A DNA stretch of 36,690 nucleotides from Schoenoplectus triqueter (taxonomy: Eukaryota; Streptophyta; Magnoliopsida; Poales; Cyperaceae). A program made the translations under genes and the position numbers. The stretch is from the NCBI GenBank assembly GCA_964058805.1, contig CAXKVV010001040.1:1-36690 (forward strand), written 5' to 3'. The notes under the pieces were generated by a model. It was not told the DNA's origin and searched no databases. It saw only the letters and a program-made list of their open reading frames with translations. The stretch's first letter is position 1; each line of letters starts with the position of its first letter. This document shows positions 11,178-23,100 of the stretch, piece after piece.

Positions 11178-14100
11178 ATCATGAGCGCTAGCTCTCCAGA
11201 GATTAGTGTAAACTATGATTTTGTTGAAGATAAAAGCATCAATCTCAAAGAAAAAAAAATCTTGATCTTAGTATAAGAAGCATACAATGACTTGAGAGCG
11301 CTTAGATTTCCAAAAGATGGTATAATTGCACCGGTCAGTCCACTCGAAGATAGGTCTCTGTAAAAAAGAAGTATCATAGTAGTCAAAGGTTTGGAAAAGC
11401 TATTTTTCTCAAAATATAAAATGTATGAACATATTGAATGCTCACAAGGCTGTAATCCTTGGAATGTTGGAGGAATCAGAGGCACAGGTGACACCAGTCC
11501 ACGAAAATTCCGTAGGAACACAAGGATCACCACTCCATCCTTTATTTACTTTATAATTTGCCTTAATTGTATTAATGGCAGTAACTGAAATTAAGATTAA
11601 ATACATTATGGCATGCTTCATTTATACAGAATTTGCTATGCATGACCAATTAATATTAGTACATAGGATGCAGCGGTCAAGGGTCAACTTGGGAGCTCCA
11701 ATTCATGAAAACATAGAGACCAAATCATGTGATCATGTTAATCCAATGAAGAACGTAGAATGAGAATTCATGAAATGTACCATCTCCATCATTGGTGGGG
11801 AACTCAGAGGCGGGTGTAATGATATACAGCTCAATCGCATTCAACAGAGGCGGGAGAGTGGAGTTGGAAGTAGCCTTAAAGGATACACTATATTCATAGT
11901 AGCCTGTGTCTATGTATGAGTACCAATAAGCTTCAAGTTTAGGAAGAGTAGTTGAGTTCCACAATGTCGATCCATCTGAAAGTATATCAAACTCCCTAAG
12001 AGCAGTAGAAGGTATGTTCTGGATCTCGCTGGCGTGAAGAATTATATAAAACAATGTTGATTTGTTACTCGAGGTCCAATAGAGATCAAGGGATTCTTCG
12101 GTGCTTGAAGTGGTGACAGCAGTTTGCATGACAACAGAGGGGGTATCAAAGTCTTTGTCCGGGGCCACAGTGGAGCTGGTTGAGATATTTGTCCATTTGT
12201 CCCTCGTATAGGAATTCCAAATCCGGTCATACAGATCGTCAGGGTACCTATTTTAGGATTTTAACCAAGCAGAGGAAGAATAATGTTTATTGGTGAATAC
12301 TATATATACATGAAGTTACTAGTTGTTGAGTGGAATTATAAGTTATCTCATGTTATGTTCTCCTGTTTTCTAAAACGGAATTCAAACTTCATATGGTAAA
12401 TTTGCTTTCCATAGATAACAAAGTCATTCCAATAGAAATTTGGTAACGTTAGCAAGCTCTAATAAGCTAAAAGGTACGTAGTAAGATCATATTATATTCA
12501 TTTCGAGTAATTCTAGTGTATATTCAATTATAAGGTATATTTTTAGAAAGAATATTGTTCAAATTGAAAAATCAAAATCTCATAGATGCATTGGTAATAA
12601 TTAGAAAGAATGGATATCAAATTTGAGTCAATTTGAAAGACATTTTGCATCCATCATACAATTTCAAAAATTCTAACAATGGAGATTTAATGTCTTTGTG
12701 ATAAATGACTAATTAAATTTTAAAATACACATTCTATCTAAGTCATTAAAAATATATCTATAATTGATTTAATTTTCTAACAAGTAGTAAAATAAGGGGA
12801 ATATGAAGCGACGGGCGTCTCTGAAGGCGATCGTGAAGACGAATATTTCAAAATATTCAAACTCAAACGAGCAGATTTGGAAGGCGAAGAATATTCTGGA
12901 GAACGAAGCAAATGAAAAGGGCAGCTCAAGCGCTAGGATTAAAGATGGGAAGACGAAAGATTATTTGGAGGAGAAGAAGTCTCTGGAGGTGATTCATGAT
13001 TTCTCGAAGGAAGACAACAATAATATATCCACTTGGAATGAAGAAATCTTGAATCAAGGAGTTAATAAAACGAAGATCAAGAGTTTAGTAGATGATAATC
13101 TCTCCAAGAAGCAAAAGTTCATTAAGCCGCCAGTTGCAAATCATCAATGGCAAATGGTGATGACAAAGCCTAAGAGACAAATACCAATTGGAATATCAAA
13201 AGGTAGAAATTGTTTCAAATACTTTTTACCTGGTCATTTCAAATCCCAGTACAAAAATGACATAAAATGTTTCTCGTGTAAGAAATCATGTCACGTTTAC
13301 TATAAATGTAAGGAAAAGAAGGGATCTGATTCGAGCAAAACAGTACAATATTTACAAACTGAAGGGGAAATACAAAAGAAAAATGATGCTACAGATCACT
13401 CAATGGCAGAAAACTTTTATGATGAGAGGCCTGACATGACCACGGTGTACTTTGAGCCTCGTGATCATCTTAATCAACATATGCAGTATCTCCATCGAGC
13501 TGGACTGGTAGTGTTATGACAAGGAGGGCATCATCAGAATCTGAAGAAGGCAATAGCAGCAGCCGAGTTGGTTGGCGAGCTAATAATTATGAAGTTTATT
13601 CCTGTGGCTTAGCTCATTACATAGTATTATGTCCAGGGCAAAATAACAGAAACTTTATAGCAGCTCAGGGTTCATACCAGATTGCTGGTACTAACATGGA
13701 ATTCGACATTCATGAATGGAAACCGAGGTTCGACATGATGTTTTACCCTCCAAGGTTCCATACATGGATTGCACTTAGAGGAGCTCCTTTCCAAATATGG
13801 TGTCGAACAGAAATTTATCGACTGGTGCAACGCTTTGACTATCCTATAAACATCTATCCATATACTCTACCTTCAGGGCAATTCAGAGAACTACAACTAG
13901 TTATTGAAGGAGAGCACCCTAGGGATATTCACAAGAATATATTATTCCGAGAAGGAGACTACGCAACACTAATTGAAGTCCATATTCACAGATGGGTGAA
14001 AGTTATCAATGGGACACCTTCTCCTCCACCTGACAGACATGATAGAAGGGGTGATCAGAGAGGACAGAAGAGGAATCGTAATGAACGCAATATACAATTA

Positions 14101-17100
14101 CATATTGGTGGGTCCTCAGAAGCAAGCAATGACACTCCGCCTACTTCAGGAGTTAATGTGAACACAATTCAATATCAAGGCAAACAAATGAAATGGGTAC
14201 TAAAAGACTCCTCAGCTGAGAAGAAGAAAGAACAAGGTGATATTTTGAGAGCCAGTGATACAATAAATGGAGGATCACAAGAAGACATCAATAAAAATAA
14301 CAATGAAGGTGATGCTCAAATTGTTACAAAGAAGGCTGATGTGACATCAAAGAGCAAAGCAGGGGCAGATGATTTTGATAGTAATGAAGCAAAAACAGGA
14401 GCTATTATTTCATTGTCGCAAACAAGTCAACTCAACAACCATCATCAGTCGAGCAAACGAGTGATAATGATTGGTGGCGTCAACATTCAACTATATACTG
14501 GCAACAATACCACTGTCACACTCATATCTGAGGCAATACCGACATATTCAATTAGCCTAATCTCTCCTACCAGCACCTCATAAGTGGCTCAGATGAATAA
14601 CATCTCAATAAGACGTGGGACATAGATGGCAATGGCTTACAATTTAGTAATGTTGAATGCAACAATTAATAAAGCAAATGCAAAGATAACTCATCAAAAG
14701 TGCATTGAGCAGTAATAGCAGCAAATCTCTGAAGAATATTATGATATGACAGCTAGAATCACTCATGACATGCAAGAAATTCAAGAGATGGAAATAGATG
14801 CAGGCAACACTCACAAACTCAGGGAGAGCACAGATTATATAATCACAAAGAAAAGCATGAATACAAGCATCCAGGAAAGTAGTGGAACACTGAGAAGAAG
14901 CTCACGCATCAAAGCAAGAAGAAACATCCAACAGAGGGCTCAGCAGGAAAATAATTGTAGTAAGGCAAAAATTCAGAACTCAGAGAAAAAGAAAAAGAGG
15001 GCCAAGCTTCTATTTGATTCAAAAAAGAAGACTAAACCCATGACTGAAGAAGAAGCTCTTTCAATATTTCAAGCTACATGAGTTGAGATTAATGAAGAAA
15101 TTCACCAAATGATAGAAGAAGCGCTTGGAGACAAAGGAGTAAGTGAGAGGCCAGCCACACCAATACACATGTCAGTACCAGACCGAGATGTAAATGGAAG
15201 CACTCTTTGAAGTTGTAGCAGGCAGAACAAAGTGGAAGAGTCAAAGTATGAAAGTAGAGATGATAGTTATAAAATTTAGATTAAATATTCAGTTTCTTAT
15301 AGTTAGCAGCTTTGTTTTGAGGAGTTGTTGTGATATCACCAGTATGAGTTTAAGCTGTTGTAAGTGTAAGAGATATTTAAAATAAAATCTTTCTGAAATG
15401 AATATGAGGTGCTTTTTGTTAGAAGTGTTAAGAAGATCTCTGAGTAAAACAAATAGCTAGATATGACTCAAATGAATAAAAGATTCACAATTTTGTGCTG
15501 GAATGTGAGAGGTTTGAATGAGATAGGGAAGAGGAATACTGTCAGAAACTTCATTTGCTCAGTAAAACCTGATATTATATGTTTTCAAGAGATGAAATTA
15601 CCTGAACTAGATGATAGAATGCTTAAACAAGTGCTTGGTGGAAGGTACAAAGAGAGAGTGCATGTTGAAGCTATTGGCTCAGCAGGAGGCTTATTAATCG
15701 CCTGGAAACAAACAAGTTTTGCTGCTCTAGCGATGGAAAAACAAAGGAATATAGCAACAGTTGATTTAAAGTTCAAGATGGATGGTACAGTTGTAAGAAT
15801 AACAGGAGCTTATGACCCTTCAAATGGGAGCAGTAAAGATGATTTTTTACAGTAAATAAGAAGTGTTCAACCATCATCTGATGTTCCATGGCTGCTTTGC
15901 AGTGATTTTAACATGGTGCTTAAACCAGAGGAAAGGTCTACGAATGTGATAAGGGCAACAGATCGAGCTATTCAGAATTTGGTTGATGACTTAGCGTTAA
16001 TTGATTTACCTCTTCAGAAAAGAAAATTCACATGGTCCCAAGCTCATACATCTTTTGCAAGGTTAGACCGTTTTCTATTATCTCAAGCATGGAACCTTGC
16101 ATTCCCAGCATCGACACAAAAACCTCTTCCAAACATGGCATCAGATCACTGCCCATTGCTTCTAACATGCAGTGGCGGATCTAGGATTTTGATTAGGGGG
16201 GGCAATTATCGAATTGTAATGGCTTATCGGGTTCAAATCCATTAACTAATCGGGTACTAAATAAAAAAAATTAATAATTTAATATATATACTTAACTAAT
16301 AATTTTTTTATTAAATAATAACATTTTATATATTAAAATAATAATAAAATAAAGCTCAAAGTAATAGATAATCAAGTTGATGAAGAAAGTTATCGACTAA
16401 GGAACTTTATATTTTGATATATTTGCATAATTATTTCATTATGCACGGTATTAAATATTTTTTTCTCAATAAAAATAACCAGACAATTCAGGGGGGGCAA
16501 AAAAAATTTTCAGGGGGGGCACGTACCGAAAACATTACCGAAAAACACTCTTTTTCAAAATCCAGGGGGGGCACGTGCCCCCTCTGGATTAACCTGGGTC
16601 CGCCCTGCTAACATGTGAAACAAAATTTTCAATACCCGACATGTTCCGATTTGAGAATTACTGGATTTAATTACCTGACTTTCAAGCCATAGTTCATGAA
16701 TCGTGCACAAAGAGGCCGACTACAACAAACCCAATGCAATTTCATGATAAATTGACAAAGCTAAGACAAGACATCATACTGTGGAAGAAGACAAGGTAGG
16801 AGACATACACAGTCAAGAAGAAGTCTGCACAGAGGCAATAGCTTAGTTGGATGTTCAATCTGAAAGGCGGATGCTCACAGTACTTGAAATGATGGTATAT
16901 AAAATATTGAAGCTCAGATATCAGCAGATTGTAACAATAAAAGAAAAAATATGGAGGCAGCGAGCTAAAAGGCAATGGGTAAAGGAAGGTGATAAAAATA
17001 GTTCATATTTTCATACAGTGGCCACCATTCAAAAGAGACAAAATGTTATACAATCACTCAAATTGAATCAGGAGGAAAATGAATACAATTATCACAAAGG

Positions 17101-20100
17101 CAAGGCTGAAAGATATTTCATAAACTCTCTGGTCTCAGGGTTAATCTTCAAAAATCAGAACTTTTAGTGACATCAATGCCCTTTTGTCAAGTAAGCCGAT
17201 TGGCACAGTTGATTGAATGTAAGCCGGCAGAATTTCCATTAATTTACTTAGCCTTACTGTTATGAAACAAGGCTATAACAAGAGGATATTATCAGAAACT
17301 TGTTGACAGCATTCAAAATAGACTGTCAGGATGTTATGCAAGAAAACTATCGATGGACAGAAGTATTGAATAAAAACTGAAAAGTGCAAAATATTTTCTG
17401 TGTTTGAGAAATGGTCCCTTGGGCTTATAAAGCCTTACATGCTTTCTTACAAATAACCCCCTAAAAATCCAAAAAACCCGTAAACTTACAAAATATCTCA
17501 ACACTCCCCCTCAAGATGGGCAAAAGATATCCACTAGGCCCATCTTGTCACATCCTCTCGCTAAATCCAAAGAATTGAGTCCTTTCGTCAAACAATCGGC
17601 TGTCTGGTCTTTCGTTGAAACATGACCTAACTCCAGAAGTCCACTGTTCAACTTCTCCTTGATGAAGAACCTATCGATCTTAATATGTTTGGTTCTGTCA
17701 TGCTGCACTGGGTTGTTGGCGATGCTGATGGCTGACTTGTTATCACACCACAACTTCATTTGGGTCCCTTGATCCATCTTGAGCTCCAACAACAGAGCTC
17801 TCAACCATAACATCTCTGCCACACTTAGAGCCATAGCCCTGTATTCTGCCTCAGCTGTGGACCTCGCAACCACTGTTTGCTTCTTGCTCTTCCAGGAGAC
17901 CAGATTGCCCCCTACAAACATGCAATATCCAGACGTGGACTTTCTATCATCAGAACAACTAGCCCAGTCTGAATCACAATAACCCTCAATGTTCAGATGT
18001 TCATTCTTCCTGAAGATCAACCCCTTTCCAGGTGCACTTTTCAAATACCTCAGAATCTGGTACACAGCATCCATGTGACCCTCCCTAGGATCATGCATAT
18101 AGCGACTCACCACACTCACAGCAAATGATATGTCGGGACGAGTGTGGCTCAAATAGATCAAGCGACCAACCAGTCTTTGGTACCTCTCTCTATCAACTGG
18201 CTCTCCAGCCTCAGCACTCAGCTTGGACTTCTGATCAATTGGAGCAACTGCGGGTCTGCATCCCAGCATACCTGTCTCCGTAAGCAGATCCAGCACATAC
18301 TTCCTCTGAGATAAGACAATTCCCTCTGCACCACGAGCTATCTCAATCCCAAGGAAGTACCTCAATTGTCCCAAGTCCTTCACCTCGAACTCCTTCCCCA
18401 ATTTCTTCTTTAGCAATGCAATCTCACCCTCATCATCTCCCGAGATAATCATGTCATCCACATATACTGCAAGCACTGTAATATGACCTCCATGTCGTCG
18501 GAAGAACACCGTATGATCTGCATTGGTCTGTCGGTACCCCATGCCTATCATAGCTCTCCTAAATCTGTCAAACCAGGCCCGAGGGGACTGCTTCAGTCCG
18601 TAGAGTGACTTCTTGAGCCTGCACACCTTACCATCCGTTTGTTTCGTACCAAAACCTGGTGGTATCTCCATATACACCTCTTCTAGCAAATCACCATGGA
18701 GAAAAGCATTCTTCACATCGAGCTGGTGTAGCTTCCAGCCCCCATTTGCAGCCAAGGAAATCAGTGTCCGTACTGTGCTCATCTTCGCCACGGGTGCAAA
18801 TGTCTCATCATAGTCAATGCCATAGGTCTGACTGTAACCCTTTGCCACCAATCGGGCTTTGTAACGCTCAACCCGACCCTCCGGGTTTTGCTTCACTGTG
18901 AAGACCCATTTGCAGCCAACCGCCTTCTTGCCTGGTGGTAGTGACATGAGCTCCCAGGTTTTGTTCTTGTCCAGGGCTTCAAGTTCCTCTAGCATGGCAA
19001 CTTTCCACTTTGGATCCTCCTTAGCAACCTGCCAACACTTAGGGATAGAGACAATGTCCAATGATGCAATGAATGCTCCATGCACAGGTGATATGTTAGA
19101 GTAAGAGACAAACTGAGCAATATCATGTGGAAAGCCATATCGATCAGGGGGAACTCCTGCATTGATGCGAGAAGTCCTCCTTATCAATAGAGGAGTGGGA
19201 GGGGCAGAAAGAGGAATCATATCACCTGTGTACTCTGAATCTGAGGTGGATGGTGTAGGTGTCTCAGGAGTCGGAGGAGGCAGAGACGAGGGACTTGGCA
19301 CAAGTGGCACTGTAGGCACTGCTTCCTCATTCTGCTTTCTTCTTCTCGTATACACCCTTAACTCCCCCTGAGCCTGAGTCTCATCATTTCCCGGTCCGGT
19401 CTCCACCACCGGCACCATAACCGAATCCACAAGCGGACAAGGAATATCCCCCACACTCACCATCCTCCTCTCACTACTACTATCAATCTCCCCCTCTCGC
19501 CTCATACCTCCTGTGTCGAGCGAGTCACCAAAGGGCGATGCGACTGGATCAGAGTAGTATGGTTCAAGCTCTCTAAATGTGACATCCATGCTGACAAACA
19601 ATCTTCTCTCTACCGGACTCCAGCACACATACCCTTTCTGAGTAGCCGAATACCCAACGAACACACACTTCACCGCCCTTGGATCTAGTTTTCCCACATT
19701 TGGTCTGTTGTCTTGTACAAAGCACACACAGCCAAAGGTTTTGAGAGGCAACACATCCCCATTCTTGCCTTTTAACATCTCAATCGGCGATTTCCACTCC
19801 AATACCCGCGAGGGCATCCTATTGATCAAGTAGGCCGCTGTCAGAACTGCTTGTCCCCACAAGTATTTTGGTACCTTCATTGACATCATCATGCTTCGAG
19901 TAATCTCAAGGAGATGTCTGTTCTTCCGTTCGGCTACCCCATTCTGCTCCGGTGTGTATGGACAAGTGGTTTGATGTTGTATCCCATGAGATGACAAGTA
20001 CTCCTCAAACGCCTTGTTGGTGTACTCAGTCCCATTATCAGACCTTAATACTTTCACCACTGCACCATATTGGGTCTGAATCCCTTTGTGGAAGTCTTTG

Positions 20101-23100
20101 AAACAAGCAAACACATCACTCTTATTTTTCATCAGATAAAGCCAAGTCACACGAGAAAAACAATCAATGAAAGAAACAAAGTATCTAAATCCATTCACAG
20201 CAGTTGTGGGACAAGGCCCCCATACATCAGAATGCACTAAGTCAAAAACAAAAGAACTCCTATTCCCAGAACTAGAATATGAACTCCTCGTGTGTTTCCC
20301 CAACTCACACGCATCACAAAACAATTTTTCCTTATTAGCCTTTTCAAACAAAGGCGGATACAACCTACCCAAAACAGAAAAAGAGGGGTGACCTAAGCGC
20401 CTATGATGGAGCAGCAGTAAGTCCTCCACAGTCCTTCCAACTCCTCCTGTACCCTCCACAATGGATGAAAGAGCCGAGTCCATACTCTCCCTATCCAGAT
20501 ACCACAAGCCACTATGCCATGTGCCAGTCCCAAGTCGCCTGCCGGTCTCCTTCTCCTGGAAGATCACCTTTGGAATATCAAATAAAACCACACATTTTAG
20601 TTGCGATATAATGGCACTTATGGACAAAAGATTAACAGGAAAGGAAGGAGCATGCAAAACATTGGACAAAGTCAAGGTGTTGGTACATTGCACGGTACCC
20701 TTACCAACTACCGGTTGAGCCGTACCATCGGCCGTCTGGATGCTTTCTGGGACTGCTAGGTGAGTATAGGAAGAAAACTCCCTAGCAGCACCAGTCACAT
20801 GTCGAGACGCACCCGAGTCAACTATCCAATCTGGTGCTCTGGTGGTAGATATAGATGCAAGAGCAAGTGTATCACCAATACCTGAGGCTGAGTGAGCAAA
20901 GGAAGCAATGTTACCCCTTGAGGAGGATGAGGTGGATGCAGCATCGAGCGCACGCTTCCCTTCACCCGCTGCTTTCTGCTTCCTCTTCAATATCTCCAGA
21001 AACTCCTGATCCTCCTCAGTGAAGACCACAGTCTCCTCACTCTCCTCCTCTACTATCGTCAGATGTGCCTGATAGCCTCCTCTTCCACCCCTCCGGCCAC
21101 CTCTGCCTCGGCCACGACCTCCAGACTGGCCTCTTCCGAAGTTCCTCTCCTTCGGTGGCTTAGTGCAAAACTGCTTCAGGTGGCCTACCTCACCGCAGTT
21201 GTAACACTCCCGAGTCTCGCCTTTGTACCCGGTGTTACCTGACTTGGAGACTGCCAGTGCTGACTTCACCCCCGGAAGTCCTGCCGTACCAGACTGGAGT
21301 CCAATCCTGCTCTCCTCCTGTATCATAGCCGAGATCGTCTCCTCCAGTGAGGGAATCTTCGGCTGTGCCAATAACCCTGCGCACCTCAGCTCAAATGCCG
21401 GGCTCAACCCCCTCATGAAATGCATAGTACGCCTCTGAGTATCACGTGCCCCTCTCTGGCACTCAGGATCCCTGCAGCATGCGGCTGGCGAGAAATGATC
21501 ATACTCTGCCCACAGTCGCTCCAGATCTGTGGCGTACTCCTGAATGGATCTATCTCCCTGCACTACTGCCTCTATCTCTCTCTCAATCTGGAACACCCTC
21601 AGATTGTTCCCCACTCCATCATAAGTTTTCTTCAGCTTCTCCCAGACATCCTTGACCCGCTCTATGCCATCCACTGTGGAAGCAATAGAAGGAGTCAGTG
21701 AACTCAGAAGCCACATATATACTGTCATGTGAGTGGACTTCCACTCTGCCCTCGCTGGAGATCCCTCAGCTGGCTCCTTCTTGTCCCCGGTCAAGTACCC
21801 CTCCAGATCCCTTCCCTCTAGAGTGTACCTTACCCGACGCGACCAGCTCAAGTAAGTGGCTGGTCCATCAAGCTTCCTGTCGAGCAGTGGAAGGTCTATC
21901 CTCTGAACAGGTCTCGGTGTGCTCTCGCTCGCAGCCACACTGAACGCTCGCATCAGCATCTGGAGCTCAGTGGCGCTCAGCTTCGCCATCACCTCCTCCA
22001 TTGGATTCTTACCTTCCTCTGCCATAACGCCAGCTTAAACTCACTCCCTATCTCCTTCTTGACTCAATCTTGATTTATGTCATCAAGATCAAGCCCGATC
22101 AATCCCGCTTCTCGGGTATCGTGAGGTATTGGCCTCCCACGCCGGCCTCTTCAGCCAACAGTGGCGCAGCTACAGTGCGCGGCTGCTACAGTGCCGCAGC
22201 TACAGTGCGCGCTGCCAACAGTGTCGCAGCTACAGTGCGCGGCTGCCAACAGTATCACGTCTACAGTGCGCGGCGGCTACAGTGCGCGGCTACAGTGTTA
22301 ACCTAGGGTTTTTTTGGCTCTGATACCATATTGAATAAAAACTGAAAAGTGCAAAATATTTTCTGTGTTTGAGAAATGGTCCCTTGGGCTTATAAAGCCT
22401 TACATGCTTTCTTACAAATAACCCCCTAGAAATCCAAAAAACCCGTAAACTTACAAAATATCTCAACAAGAAGAATAGTGATCTTGAACTCGGTGATCTC
22501 TGCCATACCAGTGTATCATATGACTGTTTTGATGCTGCCTGAATGGGTCATCAAAGCAATTGATAGGATCAGAAGACTATTTTTGTGGCATGGGCTTAAG
22601 AAGGATCAGGTAGAAAAAAGGGCCATGTGTTTGGTTAATTGGAAAGTTGTGACAATGAAGAAGGAAGATGCAGGTTTAGGGATTAGAGATATTAAAGCAA
22701 TGAATTTTGCATTTATTATAAAGTGGATGTGGATGCGGTTGACATAGGAAAAATGGTGGAAAGAGGCAACCATGAAGGTGAACGAAGCATATAGATCATG
22801 GGAAGATAATTGTGCATCAAGATTTTGACAAAATATAGTAAAAGTCAAAATGGTTTTTAATTGCTCAATATCATTTCAACTTGGCAATGGAAAAAAGATA
22901 CTATTTTGGAATGATAACTGAAAAGACGATATTATGCTGAACAAATATCCAATGGTATATAGAAATGTAATAAATCAAAGATAAATAGTAAAAGAATTTT
23001 GTGAGATTGAAGCTGTGAACATACGAATAGAAAGCACCACATCATCATCAGAAGAAGCTCTTCAGGTGTGTAATCTCAGAAGAGAAGTACAAGAAGTATT

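Larger units (their letters stand above)
17364..22468 (-). mobile_element. Intact Ty1/copia retrotransposon (young), in sense with the host gene
   Basis: 5105 bp with 140-bp LTRs at both ends, a perfect 5-bp TSD agaag (17359-17363 and 22469-22473), PBS, PPT and one uninterrupted gag-pol frame. The two LTRs differ at a single position (A near 17464, G in the other copy), so the insertion is recent compared with every other element here. It sits inside LINE ORF2, between the end of the RT region and [13 protein letters not shown]. By eye it is clearly richer in G+C than its surroundings. Confidence 0.96.

Noticed and set aside
7578..12247. A separate, shorter kinase gene lacking the N-terminal half
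   Set aside because: Exon 3 begins in mid-domain with phase and residues that fit the end of exon 2 at 24121; one gene with a large intron explains all exons.
12803..14583. Two host genes with zinc knuckles in the intron
   Set aside because: They lie between the LINE TSD and its endonuclease ORF, in LINE order, so they are ORF1 of the element.
17779..21943. Many plus-strand frames inside the copia
   Set aside because: Antisense shadows of the intact gag-pol frame.
22070..22323. Plus-strand open frames rich in Cys/Ala/Arg
   Set aside because: They arise from the repeated noncoding leader of the minus-strand copia read backwards.
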